A stretch of 64,000 nt of DNA from Ampullaceana balthica (taxonomy: Eukaryota > Mollusca > Gastropoda > Lymnaeidae), in contig CALYLW010000500.1 in the NCBI GenBank assembly GCA_944989445.1, positions 434,001-498,000 of the forward strand. Direction: 5' to 3'. Below, piece after piece: positions 12,958-24,311 of this stretch. Within the stretch, counting starts at the first letter, position 1. Each line of letters starts with the position of its first letter. Made by a program: the position numbers and the translations under genes. The notes below the pieces were generated by a model. That model did no database searches. It was not told the origin of the DNA and saw only the letters and a program-made list of their open reading frames with translations.

Positions 12958-15817
12958 TACTTTCATTTTTAAATCCTTTATATTAACCCGTGGTGTCTGC
13001 GCCGCCCTTGATTGCTTGTCACCAAAACTTTTGATCGATTTTTAACCCACTTGCTCGTAAGCTAGCGAGCTGAAATTTTGCAGGAAGTTTTGTACCGATA
13101 ATAAAAACAATGTATCAAAATTTCAGATCAATCGCATGTACCGTAATTAAATAATTGTTTTTTTTAGATTATTATATTTATTCCTATGTATCATGCTATT
13201 TTTTGAGATAGAGTGTCGCGGTGCGTATTATATTGAACGACCTTTCTGTCGCGCAATAAGGTGCGTATTTTACTGACAACACTTTTTATAAACATATTCC
13301 TGATCGGTGCGCATTATATTAAACATGTTTTACGACACAAAAACAATTTTGTATTTCTGGATGATCTTGCGCTGCGTATTATAATGAACATTCTTTTAGT
13401 TACGTCTCGTACATAAAGGATTTATAGTCAAAAACTTGGTTTTTTACGTTTTTTTAAAATTATATATATATAGAGGCCACCTCAATTTGTTTACTGCCAT
13501 TCTTTGGTATTTTATTTTCAGCAGGCTGCAAAGTTGATCGGAAATATTACAGACACGGAGAAATCTTTAGTATAGATGTCAAGTGTATGAAGTACAAATG
13601 TGAGGACGGCCTATATCGAGCTTTTGACGAGGGTAAGCAAATGTCTCACATTGTTACGGGGATTGACCAGGGCAATTCTGCACACAAAATCAACAATTGG
13701 TGGGGATATTTTGTGTCAAGTTACATCTTATGATTTATTTTGTGTCAACTTACATCGTATGATTTATTTTGTGTCAACTTACATCGTATGATTTATTTTG
13801 TGTCAAGTTACATCTTATGATTTATTTTGTGTCAACTTACATCTTATGATTTATTTTGTGTCAAGTTACATCGTATGATTTATTTTGCTGCTTCTGTTTG
13901 TTCCAGTGCTCTTTTGCAGAGGCGTCACTAGGGTTTGTGTCGCCCAGTGCGGTAGTCATGGTGTCACCCGTTGCGGTCCGCACCGCCGCACCCCCAGTGA
14001 CGCCTCTGCTCTAATGAGATCCAGTGCCTTAATGAGATCCGTTTCTGGATAGTCATATCCATAACATCCAGTTCTCGCAACATCAAGTTCCTTTAGGATC
14101 CCGTTCCTATAGGTAGGATCAGGTATTCGCAGAATCCCGTTACAGCAGAATCTCTTTACAGCAGGATCCCATTCTCTTAGAATAATTGTTTCTATTTAAG
14201 AACAAAACCTTTCTGTTTTCATTCTTTTTGGACCAATCACTCTTGTATAACTGCAAGAAATTTTATATTAAGGTAAATGAGGGGCCATTCAAGTTGTTTT
14301 TACGATATTAAGGAAACACATACTTATAATAATTTAAATAACCGACACTAAGGTTTCATTATTATTTTATATTATTGTTTTTACACGTTTCTATAACTAT
14401 AATTTACTGAATATGTGGATAATTTGGAAAAAGTGGAGAGTTAACTTGGATATTTGCGGGCCCAGAAACTGGACACTGGAAGCATGGCACAGAATTTATG
14501 GTGAGACTGAACACAAGATAGATATATAATAGATGAACAATTAATAAAATAAATTAAGAATTAATGTAGCTTAGGATATTTCATTGCCAATGAAGAGTTT
14601 TAGAAGATGTTTAAGATTTTTTAACAAGTACAATGTCACAAGATTCAATTTGCGTTGCCTGACCATCGAATTTTATATTACAGGCCTAGAGGAAATTGTT
14701 GAGACAAAATGACCCAAGCTTAAATATAAAGTTGACAGATTGTTTTATTTCGGGACAAAAAAATTGATAAAATTTCAAAACCAAAGTATCAATATATCAG
14801 ATTTTAAAATACCATGATTTAAATGTATATGAAGCAAAATAATTTGGCGCAAGACAATGGGAGACAACGTAGAATCATGAAGAACTTCATTGAAATAATT
14901 GACCAAGGGCACTCAAAATAAGAGTTATTGTATTAGTTGACATGCATTACTTAAACAGAGAAAACGTAAGCTAAAAATAATTGCTTAGTATTCATGTTGA
15001 GCTTTGATATTGTAACCAAAGGAGAGGAAATTTGAAACGATAATACACTTTTAAATTCATGTTAATATCCAAACTTAACTCACTCAAGAAACATTGGAAG
15101 TTAACTATTAAGGTAACAGTTCTTTCAATTTGAAATATGTAATAAGTGAACCAGTTGACGTCCAATCTGTGTACACGATAAATGATTCGTACATGAAATT
15201 TAAATTAAATAGTGTAATAAATAATTGGAAAAGGCACAACTTAATGACTTTATATTTTTAAATTTTCTTAGCGTTTTTATCCCTTGTGTTTGTGTGTGTT
15301 TGTTATTCTTTGCATGTGCATGTATGTGCGTGTATGTGTGTGTGTGAGTATCTGTATGTTTTTCTGCGTGTTTGCATGTTTTGTGTGGTTTTGTGCACGC
15401 TTAGTTTTGTTTATAAGTGCGTTTTTGTGTATGTGTGTGTATGGATGATTGTGTATATGTGTGGTTGTGTGTGTGGTTGTATGTGTGTTTGTGGATAAAT
15501 ATGGATCGCAAACTATAAACTTTGCTTTATGATTCTTCGAGATTATGATAGTTAAATTCACTATGTCAGAGGTAAAAAAAAACTAAGGCCCGTGGGCAGG
15601 ATCAGGCAAGTATTTATACAGAATATTTATTATCCTTGTAATTATGTCTTTTACTCTGTCAGCTGTCTGTTCTATTACTTCCGATTTCAACAAATGTATA
15701 TGACATCATATGTTTTATGAATTTACAATTTTACCACAGGTGATGAAAGTTATATGTTACATTATCCTCCCTTTTTACCACATGTTATGACGTACAGACA
15801 CACACACATATATATAC

Positions 15818-15901
<84 letters not shown>

Positions 15902-16896
15902 ATGATAAATTATTCTTAAATTTACCTTAGGATGTGAGTTTCAAGGTCTGTGCCATCAAATAGACCATGTCTTTGAAGTAGACTGCATCACATACCATTG
16001 TGAGAAAGACACTTCTTACAATTACATCCAGTATGCCGTCAAAAAACTCAGTTCCCGTATGTATACGAAACAAACTTTGTCTAATTCAGTGTACGTCTAG
16101 TATTTGTCAAAACTTAATTAATACGTCTTCAGCATCTATTCCAACTTAAGCAAAAGGAATATTTATTTTCACATACTAATTTTCATCGCATTAGTTTTCC
16201 ATAAATATAGTTTCTGTTGATCGAATCCATTCCTTTTGAAATAGATGTTACGTGTACCGAAAATTCAATTACTTCTTTCACTCTTCTTGCCTTAAAATAT
16301 GGCGGTTTGAAGCTGTTACAACAAAAAATTCTTGTTAGTAGAAGAAATAAACTTGTCTAAATAATCCTACAAGTTACGGCTGTTAAATTAAGTAGAGATG
16401 TGACGTTCATTGATACTTTGGAGGCATTCAACCTATTCATCTGTAGTTGGCTTTTTGTTTCATAATACTGTGTTTAGGCAACGGCTGATACATAAGAACG
16501 TACCCTCTTTATAACGGTGGGTAGATCTTACAGACCTTTGAGAACAAAATTTTACTCCAGTCGAAGCTCACTAGAAATGCTTTATTTGTAACATTGTTTG
16601 GATTTACTTCAATATAATGAAAATACATGCATATTTTAAAAAATCGTTTAAAAAAAATAAAATAGATGATGTGTGAAGATGAGTTTCGTCAACTTTTTTT
16701 TTACTGATTTCAGAGTTCAATGATGAAAAGCTATTTCAATTTTGTTTTCATGTTCTTAGGCTGCCGGGACAGGTTTGGTGCTTGTCACAGTCCAGGGGAG
16801 TACTTCCCGTATGTCATCAAGGGCCTCATACGTGACCACTGCACTTGTTCTATTAATGCGGAACAATCCGTGATCACATACAGCTGCCTTGAATAA
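6294..16896 (+). CDS. gene 2: secreted three-module 12-cysteine protein
   Basis: Proposed coding exons are 6294-6296 (ATG alone), 10184-10265, 13522-13632, 15931-16056 and 16760-16896 (TAA 16894-16896), giving about 152 residues. The first intron is phase 0 and the others phase 1; all borders are GT/AG. The second exon encodes the signal peptide ([18 protein letters not shown]), then ANAMRRK, a possible basic processing site. The three module exons carry 3, 4 and 5 cysteines ([13 protein letters not shown]..., GCEFQGLC..., [16 protein letters not shown]...) and align closely with gene 3. An alternative start at ATG 10166 would add six residues, but that ATG sits in a pyrimidine tract ending CAG. 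The introns hold a hAT relic, minisatellites and a Helitron-like repeat. Function unknown; secretion is inferred from the signal peptide. Confidence 0.8.
6380..7597 (+). mobile_element. hAT transposon relic with 8-bp target duplication
   Basis: The ends are inverted: CAGGGTTCGGCGAACAGGGG on the left, and the right end read in reverse begins CAGGGGTCGCCGACTTT. They are flanked by TGTTAGGG (6372-6379) and TGTTAGGA (7598-7605), an 8-bp target duplication with one mismatch, typical of hAT elements. Inside on the plus strand are transposase remnants: 6563-6712 ([11 protein letters not shown], the usual early catalytic-domain motif) and 7121-7357 ([18 protein letters not shown] and [12 protein letters not shown]). 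The part between them is replaced by a 12-bp minisatellite. It lies in the first intron of gene 2 and is inactive. Confidence 0.85.
6750..7122. repeat. 12-bp minisatellite inside the hAT relic
   Basis: About 30 copies of TGTTGATGTGTC, with variants at one base (CTG/CGG/CGT). Because the unit is 12 bp, every frame on both strands stays open for long stretches, giving false proteins of DVSV, LLMC or HINR/TDTS repeats. Confidence 0.95.
7948..8070. repeat. AT microsatellite
   Basis: A long (AT)n run with a few ATAA interruptions in gene 2 intron 1. The TYR/ILE-rich open frame across it is not a gene. Confidence 0.95.
8100..8290. repeat. diverged duplicate of the 9.6-kb flank
   Basis: Holds two decayed copies of the 25-bp CCCAAATAAAACCACCTTGTAACAG unit followed by sequence (GACGCATTACTGTTATAAATG...AATGCTGAG) that aligns with 9600-9715. 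It is therefore an older copy of the same repeat plus flank. Confidence 0.65.
9222..9612. repeat. 25-bp minisatellite
   Basis: About 15 copies of AGCCCAAATAAAACCACCTTGTAAC with CATTG/CCTTG variants. Long minus-strand open frames across it ([11 protein letters not shown] repeats) are repeat artefacts. Confidence 0.95.
11163..11232. repeat. CA-rich microsatellite
   Basis: An interrupted (CA)n tract in gene 2 intron, preceded by a short AT run. Confidence 0.85.
11696..12987 (-). mobile_element. Helitron-like repeat with three internal ~315-bp units
   Basis: On the minus strand the 3' end is CTAG followed by T (flank at 11695), with a short GTGC...GCAC stem nearby. The other end (CTTTATATTAA on the plus strand) resembles the 5' end of the better preserved element at 58812-61356, and both have a CA/ACAAAC-rich stretch next to it. 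Inside, three tandem units of about 315 bp start near 12002, 12325 and 12639, each with GCCCCGAA and GTTCAGTGCC. No coding sequence remains. The 5' end lacks the expected TC, so the limits are approximate. Confidence 0.5.
13005..13480. repeat. interspersed repeat, copy 1
   Basis: Aligns with 34440-34860 (shared CCCACTT..CGT.AGCTA.CGAGCTGAA, ATCAAAATTTCAGA, and GGATTTATAGTCAAAAACTT near the end). It is noncoding and of unknown class. In both places it follows a Helitron-like end, so it may be part of a composite element. Confidence 0.55.
13712..13888. repeat. 29-bp tandem repeat after gene 2 module-1 exon
   Basis: About six copies of TGATTTATTTTGTGTCAACTTACATCTTA start about 80 bp after the donor at 13633. 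Confidence 0.9.
13916..14009. mobile_element. 94-bp palindromic MITE
   Basis: The left end GCAGAGGCGTCACTAGGG and the right end CCCAGTGACGCCTCTGC are inverted repeats with almost no interior. The same GGCGTCACTAGGG motif occurs at the end of the larger element at 19518, so this is likely a tiny derivative of that DNA-transposon family. Confidence 0.7.
14010..15790. other. gene 2 intron 2, mostly unrecognised
   Basis: 14020-14180 is a degenerate run of GGATCC/GAGATCC-like units that aligns with gene 3 intron sequence at 30590-30960. A GT-rich tract lies at 15285-15500 and gives spurious cysteine/valine-rich and histidine/threonine-rich frames. The rest shows nothing recognisable. Confidence 0.5.
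15800..15901. repeat. CA/AT/GA compound microsatellite
   Basis: (CA)n, then (AT)n, then (GA)n, ending 30 bp before the acceptor of gene 2 exon 15931-16056. Confidence 0.9.
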
Positions 16897-17650
16897 CGCA
16901 GCCATAATGGGGATGGCGATGACGTATGTAAACATCAGACTACACCCAAGGAACTGTTTAAAAGACAACAAAGATATTTTATTACTTAAAGGAAAATGAC
17001 TATATAATTTGAATAGGTATTTAAAAAATGTATTGTTTATTATTTCATAATCAATAAGACGTTCGTCTTCATGCGTAACGTTGTTCCATAAACAACGATT
17101 AACTTCTATGTGAATGATATTCGATCGTAGGTTTTAATAGGACTAGCTAACCATAGATAGTTTCTGCCATATTGTTATTGCAATGATCTCGATGTTTAGC
17201 TTTCTTTGTATTCCAAGCAGAGTTCAGATAATTGAATACAGGAGTTAATTAGAATTATTAAGACTTAATAAGTAAAACAGAACAACTTTAAAGGGTATTT
17301 TTGCTTAGCTCCCTTAAATGTGTTGCATTATGATTATTGAATACACCAGGGACTATTACTTTTTAGCAAAGAAATAGTTATCTTTATAAATACAACACGT
17401 AACGTTAGAATGTTTGTTAATCATACATTTCTGTTTGATAACTGGACACAACCTCTCTATGATCTTCATTTAAAATAAAGAATTACATTGCTGCTTTTTC
17501 GTTTTCAGAAATTTAAAAAAAAATTAATTAAATCTCAGTCATTCATTTCCTAAATTAACATTTTGCTTTTGTGAGAACTGTGAAACTGCAAATAAAGTAG
17601 ATCAAAGATCAGCTAGACTAATTATAGGATACATTTTTACAAATGACGGG
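16897..17650. other. 3' flank of gene 2, nothing further recognised
   Basis: The first ~60 bp after the stop resemble the gene 3 3' UTR (GGGATG..GATG..GT.TGTA.ACA...GACTACAC), so they are probably transcribed. No clear AATAAA is close; the first exact one is near 17475. The rest is AT-rich and without visible features. Confidence 0.5.
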
Positions 17651-18220
17651 ACTGTATTATAGTGTATTATAGTGTATTATAGTGTATTATAGTGTATTAT
17701 AGTGTATTGTAGTGTATTGTAGTGTAATGTAGCGTATTGTAGTGTATTGTAGCGTATTGTAGCGTATTGTAGCGTATTGTAGCGTATTGTAGCGTATTGT
17801 AGCGTATTGTAGTGTATTGTAGTGTATTGTAGTGTATTGTAGTGTATTGTAGTGTATTGTAGTGTATTGTAGTGTATTGTAGTGTATTGTAGTGTATTGT
17901 AGTGTATTGTAGTGTATTGTAGTGTATTGTAGTGTATTGTAGTGTATTGTAGTGTATTGTAGTGTATTGTAGTGTATTGTAGTGTATTGTAGTGTATTGT
18001 AGTGTATTGTAGTGTATTGTAGTGTATTGTAGTGTATTGTAGTGTATTGTAGTGTATTGTAGTGTATTGTAGTGTATTGTAGTGTATTGTAGTGTATTGT
18101 AGTGTATTGTAGTGTATTATAGTGTATTATAGTGTATTGTAGTGTATTATAGTGTATTGTAGTGTATTATAGTGTATTGTAGTGTATTATAGTGTATTAT
18201 AGTGTATTATAGTGTATTAT
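17651..18220. repeat. 10-bp minisatellite, 57 units
   Basis: Fifty-seven uninterrupted decamers of AGTGTATTGT. The first five and many near the right end are AGTGTATTAT, and a block near 17730-17810 is AGCGTATTGT, so variants are clustered as expected from local amplification. Confidence 0.97.
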
Positions 18221-18970
18221 AATGTTGAAGATGTGAAAATGCCTTCTTAAAAAATCATAAAATAAAAAATAAAATTTAAAAAATGCAAAATTCAAAATTC
18301 CCACAAGCGAAAGCTGGAGATTACATACACAGCCGTAGAGCGGATGATTACAGAGGTCACGGGATTCCACAAGCGTCCTGGAAGATTTCCTGATCGTCGA
18401 ACGCGCGTTTGATAAGCTAGGAACAGAACATGGTACTCTTGTAAAAATTTATACCAAAAGTGAGTTTTCCATTTTTCACGAGAAAATTTTCACATTGTCA
18501 TCCGTGGGCACGGAAGAAAGTCGCGTCTTCACAATCACTTACTGGCGGCCAATGATACACTTGATGAAATTGCACCACCAAATGCTCAACAAATCGCTGC
18601 AAATGTCATAATAATAATAATTATTATAATAATAATAATTTGATAATTTATATAGGATTGTATCCAGCAACTAGCCCTTCACGAAAAATAGTTATACACA
18701 TATAATAATCAATGCATTTAATTTAAAACATGCATATAATTACAACATCTAACCTAATTATAGAGTACATAAGCTACGATTATCCTTTAAAGAAATATTT
18801 GGTTGTTATTAAATTAATTTTCAAATTAAAGCTTGAAGAGATGTGATTTAAGTGCAGTCTTAAAGATCTTAGTATTTGGGATACTGCGAATGTGTAATGG
18901 TAGAGAATTCCATTTTTGGGCACACAAAAAGAGAAAGACCTTTAGGCAAATATTTTAGTGCGTGTCTTAG

Positions 18971-19137
18971 GAATAGACATGGCCGACCTTGGGCATAGGC
19001 AACTGGGCAGCCGCCTAGGGCCTACGATGAGTGGGGGCTCGCACAGGAATCATATAAAAATATTTTAGTATTTTTCTAATTCATTTAGGGCCATCAAATT
19101 CACTTGGCCTAGGGCTTCAAATTCCTTAAGTTCCCTT
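18971..19137. mobile_element. short insertion inside the LINE copy
   Basis: About 165 bp absent from the sister LINE (GTCTTAGGAACAGAGAGAACG). It has GCCTAGGGCC near the left and GGCCTAGGGCTTCAAATTCC near the right. Probably a small nonautonomous DNA element; exact ends and target duplication are not clear. Confidence 0.5.
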
Positions 19138-20655
19138 GAACAGAGAGAATGCGTGTGTCAGAAAAAGAGCGTAGATGACGAGTGGGTGAGTAGACGGAAA
19201 GAAGTTTACTGATATAGGAAGAGAAAGTGTCAGAAAAGAAATTATGACAGTTAGCAATCAATCCGTGCTTGTATAAGGGGCCAACCAATAAATGAGTAAA
19301 GTAACAGAATGATATGGTCATTTTTCTTTGACTTAAGAACTAGCCTGGCAGCTTAATTTTAAATTTTCTGTAGTTTTCCAATGCATTGTTTTGGCGAACC
19401 TGAAAGAAGAGAATTACAATAATCAAGACGAAAGAGAGCAATGCACAAACTAGAGTTATCGTTTCACTAACCGTTAGGTAGTGACGGATTGAGCTGATCT
19501 AAGGGATGGCAGTGTAGCAGGAGTGTCACTAGGGGTGCGGGGGGCGAGCCGCCCCCGGGTGACGCCATGGGGGGGGGTGAGACCAAAATTTTGTGTACAA
19601 AAAAAAGAGACGACAAATTGTTTTCACCTAGAACAAAAATTATGACATGTAATGAAACACATTAAACGCTAAAACCTATTAATAAAAAATATCAGTTAAC
19701 AAGCAATAATAAAACAGTACCTACAAACTACAATAAAACAAAGTTGGAAAAAAAGAGAAGAAACAGCCGCAACCGAGAGATAATTTTTTTTTAAAAGGCT
19801 GGACATGAAAGAGGAAGTGTCTTTTGTTTTAAATGAAATAAAGCGACCTGACCTTTGACATACCGACACATGTTGTAAGCCGGTGAGATGAACCCACACC
19901 TTACTACTCCCTCCACCACAGTGGATGGGATATGCGATTTTTCTCCCCAAAAAATCAAAAGATCAATTAATAATAAGAAGGAAACAAATAATAAAATGAA
20001 AAATATGTGTTAAATGTCTTTGAGTTAATAATATTTTTGTTTCATTTTCATTTATTAAAGGCGTGCTTCATGAATATCTATATTGAATTATTGTACTTAA
20101 GAAGCTTAATATTCCTGAGAATAGGTACTTTTTTGTAATATCCTTTAACACGAAATTATCTTCACATGAAACATTTCAGTCCTGTCGATTTCGTATGAAA
20201 AGAAGGAAATATATTGAGAATTTACTCGAATTATATATGAGTCAAAATGCCACGTTATACCTTTAAATAATTCTTTTATATTTTGTACCTTAATTTTGAA
20301 AATTACAAAAAGTAAGCCAAATCACACTTAAATTTTGGACACGTTCAAAAGTTATAAGAAATTTGTAAAAAAAAATTAAAAATTAATAAATGTTCTTAAG
20401 GTATGACATACAAGACTTAAACTTTTAAAAAATGTCATTCAATTTATGAATTAACATTTTTTTTAGTTCAAGGCTTGTCTGACATATGTTGGGAATATTT
20501 TCCTTCTTTTAAATTGATGTCACATGTCATTAAAGAGCGCACGATGAAAAGATCAACGGCAACTGGGTGCAAACATAAGAGCGCTATACCTCGTTGGTAG
20601 TCCATTATGAAACATTATCTTCTGTTAGAACAATCGCCTCCAATCTTTAGCTGCG

Positions 20656-23600
20656 CAGAGGCGTAACTGGGAATTAGGTGCCCTTGGCTAATTTATTTTT
20701 GGCGCCCTGTATAAATTGACAAGTTTCAGCTTTGCGACTTTTTCAATTGTTAGAAAAAAATATTTGTGTTTCTCTTATTTTATTTATGACAATAATTATG
20801 TAGCCTGACAGTGAAAGTCATGTTACGTGAATATAAAAAATGCATAGGACAAGAACAATACTAATTTGCAGTTTATTATTTACTAAATAATACAAAATAC
20901 ATCGGTGGATAAAATGGGATATTGTTGCGTTAATAAAGAATACAACAAAACTTGAGGTATCATGTATTATAAATAAAAACAGTAGTGTCAATGTGTCATA
21001 CTCATTATCTCATACATAACGATAGAAACTCACAATTAAAAGTACATTTAAGTAACACTCCACCGATCCATTCAAATGTCCTATATCAAAATTTCAAAGC
21101 TTAACTTTTCTTGCTTTAATGTTTAAAAAATTAGTGATTATTTCATCGAATTTTATTTGACTGGTAAGCAGGGGCGGATTAAGACTGCACGGGGCCCCAG
21201 GCTGCAATTCAAACTGGGGCCCTATCCAGCCAGTGTACCTTTAGATAAAATGATTGCTAGCAGCTAATTTAAGACTGTAGCTTGTAACTATTCAGCCAAA
21301 AAGATTATTCATGAAAAACCGAACACGAACTATTTGCCGGTATCGCAAAATTGAGTGTAAAAGACAATTTAAAAAATAAAAATACAAATTTTAAAAAATT
21401 CCACACCCCACCGGGGGATCGATCCCGCGCAAGCTTGAGCCAAAAGCCTAGATATATCCGATTAGACCACCAGAGTTCGAACCGAAATTGTCAATTTAAG
21501 ATATATAAGTGATTTAAAAAAAAATAATTTCTCATTGTGAGACAATCAAATCAGGTTTTTTCGATTACAATTTTAAGACTATCGTATTGGAATAGATATC
21601 AGATTAATAATAATAGATACGATTTTATTAATTTATTTCATTTATCATAATTTCAGTGATTCGTGTAAAAATTTGTCCACCTTTATTATAAAATATACTA
21701 AATTTGGGGGCCCCTAAATATCGGGGGCCCCTGGCTTTAGCCCATTCAGCCCCCCCTTAATCCGCCATAGCTGGTAAGTTCACTTTCGATGGAAAGAAGA
21801 GCTAGAGATGATGTGCGTTGTTGACCTGATGTGGATCTCAAGTAATTATTGCTGAAACTCCTTTCAGCAGTGGCTACTGTGGTTTGCATTGTAAGAAATG
21901 CTTTCAGAGTTCGTTCGATATTTGGGTACGATTCTTGCAATTCCAATGTAGCGAGAACATTTAGAAGATCTTATTGAAACATGTCATCAGGTTTTTTTGT
22001 TTTGCAATAGTTCAAGCATTTTGTGATTAAAGCATTTTTTTTCAATTATATATCGATCTTTATTTATTTCAGGGATGTTTGCCTGATAATCGAACAGCTT
22101 TAGATTCTAAATCTGCCATTGCAAAAGATTGAAACGCTTTGCCAGTCTGAAAATTAAAGTCTTCTGCTATATTTTTCAGAGAAAACAAAATCTGTCTTTT
22201 AACTGCATCATTATTGAATCAATGATTGAAAAAAAGACATTTTGAATTTATCCAGGTTAGGTCCTTCGTCTTCAGCATGCTCTCCTGGCATTCGTTTTCG
22301 TTTTGCTTTCCCTTTTTGAATTGGCTCGATTTTCATTTTAATACACGTTTCTTCAATTTTGGCAAAAATGTTATAGATTTCGTTATTTCTTAGATCTTCA
22401 AAGTAATTTTAAAGTCCTGTATATTAACAACGATGATCGATAAATATCCTGGTCTCTCTCTTTTCTTTAGTGCTAAATCGACTTTGTTTATTTTTCCAAT
22501 ATCAAATATAAATAGTTATAAACTCAATGAAATTGTAACTATAGTTTTGACGGTGCAATAATTAAGCAACAGATAATGCATCACCAAGTAATTGATTATC
22601 ATTCATTTCAATTAATACTAAAATAATTTGCTCCAGTTGCTCATATACAGCATTTACAGCATTTGCTTTGGAACACCATCTTGTGTTTATTTCGGCTGAT
22701 TTCAGAGACTTAGGATATTTTCCCCCATCTTCTAGTTGACCAGGAAAAAAATTTTTTGTACAATTCCTGTATAGTTCCAAAAAAATATCACATCTGCATC
22801 AATCCTGGCCGCTTGCAGACCTACCAAATTAAAACTATCTGCATTACACGGAATATACAGAGCAAGTGGAGTCTCTTTTTGAAGTATGGCTTGAACCCCC
22901 TTGTACTTCCCTGCCATGTTGGCCCCATTATCGTAACCCCGGCCACGTACATCTTTAAGTCATAAACTATTATGAATTAATTCTGCTTTAATTTACTAGG
23001 CAATTCCTTCTCCTGTTTTTTCTGTTGTTTTTATGAAACCAACGAACCTCTCTTTAATGGTGTATTCTTTATCTGACAATTTCACATACCGAATAATTTC
23101 AGCTGATTGGTCGTTGTGAGATACATCCGGAGTAATATCAAATTATAATATATTATTAAAAATTATAATATGTTAATGTTATCATTATATTAATATTATA
23201 ATATAATATAAATTAAAATATGTTGATTATAAATACTATAATATTTAGCTTCTTGAATTTCTTTAATTATTTCAACTTGTACTTTCCCTGATAACAAAAT
23301 CATAAACTCATCCTGGATTGTTTGGCAACTAATAGATAGTGTGACTTTTAATATGCGATTCAAGGGAATTTTTAAAACCAACATCAAACATAATCAATAC
23401 TTTTATCAGATTAAAAAATATACCTGCAGTTCAGGGCTTCCGTTAGCTGGCATATTGGCGTGTTGCTAATAAAAATCATATTGACATTTCTACGGTAAGA
23501 AGCGCTGCAAAGGCCACAAACATAATAAAAAAATATTATAATGGTTTAAATGAAATATATTTAAATATAATTATTTTTTCCTTTTTGTTAACGAGGGCAA

Positions 23601-23720
23601 GAGTGAAATATTTATTTAAATAAAAATTTAATGATTAGAGATTTAGCGTCGCCATTTTGAACTGGCTCAGGCCGCCGCCCTTGGCAACTGCCCCAATGCC
23701 AAGCTGTTGTTACGCCGCTG
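20656..23720 (-). mobile_element. hAT transposon, decayed, nested
   Basis: Ends are CAGAGGCGTAACTGGGAATT and, in reverse from the right, CAGCGGCGTAACAACAGCTT, with flanks TAGCTGCG and GATCTGCG (6 of 8 bases match). Minus-strand transposase remnants are in order: about 23130-22990 (SAEIIRYVKLSDKEYTIKE-like), 22917-22732 (MAGKYKGVQA), 22780-22562 (INTRWCSKANAVNAV) and the C-terminal dimerisation region 21946-21771 (ATAERSFS, LALLSIESELTS). The reading frame resumes at 21168 beyond a nested element and stops at 21094-21096. Frameshifts and gaps make it inactive. Confidence 0.85.
21169..21770. mobile_element. 602-bp hAT-type MITE with perfect 8-bp target duplication
   Basis: CTGGTAAG is present on both sides (21161-21168 and 21771-21778). 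The ends are inverted: CAGGGGCGGATTAAGACTGC on the left and CTATGGCGGATTAAGGGGGG read in reverse from the right. It splits the hAT transposase frame about 25 codons before its stop. Inside, on the minus strand at about 21485-21405, is a tRNA-like segment (GGTGGTCTAATCGG ... GGGATCGATCCC), possibly a captured tRNA or SINE head. No coding sequence. Confidence 0.9.
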
Positions 23721-24311
23721 GATCTGCGCTCTTTTGTTGTGTGCTATTTTACTGGTCAACTTCACGAAATTAATTAGTAAGTTAACTAAGACAAAAATTT
23801 AAAGAATAAAAATTACACCCAGTGGCGTCACCTTGGGTGTGCAGACCTCACCGGATGACACCACTACAAGGAGTGACACCAAAATGTAAACTTTTTTATG
23901 TTCCCGTTATTTGGCACTGGCAGACTGGTAGGAGGTATATGGGGTAAATCGTTAGGCGATGACGACATGAGCTTCCGCACTGGGTGCCACCAACTCTAGT
24001 GGCAACTCTGGTTTAGGCAGAGTGATAGATGTGAGATATAAAGTTATTTGTAGACGGATTATCAGAAATAATGTAGCCAAGAATCCTAGAGGATTATGTG
24101 AACCATATATCAGAACTAGCTACCTGAATAGAAGTCTGAAGAGACAATGTGCTGTGTGATTTATTATTGCAAGGGAGTGCTTCGGTCATGTCATCATTCA
24201 GCTTCAGCTTGCTGAAAGTCATCCAAGACTTGACCTCGCCAATGCAATTCTGCAACGATTGGATAGTGGAGTCTATAAAAGAGGGATAAGTGTGAGTTTA
24301 TAGCTGCACAT

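Larger units (their letters stand above)
19518..24010. mobile_element. outer DNA transposon in the LINE
   Basis: The left end is CAGGAGTGTCACTAGGGGTG; the right end read in reverse is CAGAGTTGCCACTAGAGTTG. It is flanked by GTGTAG (19512-19517) and GTTTAG (24011-24016). The uninterrupted LINE reads GCAGTGTAGGCAGAG here, so the insertion point is well defined. Its own interior is short and noncoding (about 1.1 kb left of 20656 and about 0.3 kb right of 23720); the rest is the nested hAT. A minus-strand frame at 19696-19950 shows no known domain. Another CAGTGGCGTCACC-like end sits at 23823, so the right part may be composite. Confidence 0.6.
18609..24311 (-). mobile_element. 5'-truncated L2/CR1-like LINE broken by nested insertions
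   Basis: Two parts, 18609-19517 and about 24017-24311, align continuously with the LINE at 46732-48700. The 3' end is at the left, marked by an (AATAAT)n tail at 18609-18640. Remnants of the reverse-transcriptase C-terminus are visible on the minus strand (HNFFSDTFSSYISKLLSVYS). The copy stops near the position of the FADD motif in the other element, so it is truncated at its 5' end. It is interrupted at 18971-19137 and at 19518-24010. Confidence 0.8.

Noticed and set aside
15277..15561. Histidine/threonine-rich and cysteine/valine-rich small proteins
   Set aside because: Low-complexity GT/CA-rich intron sequence open on both strands.
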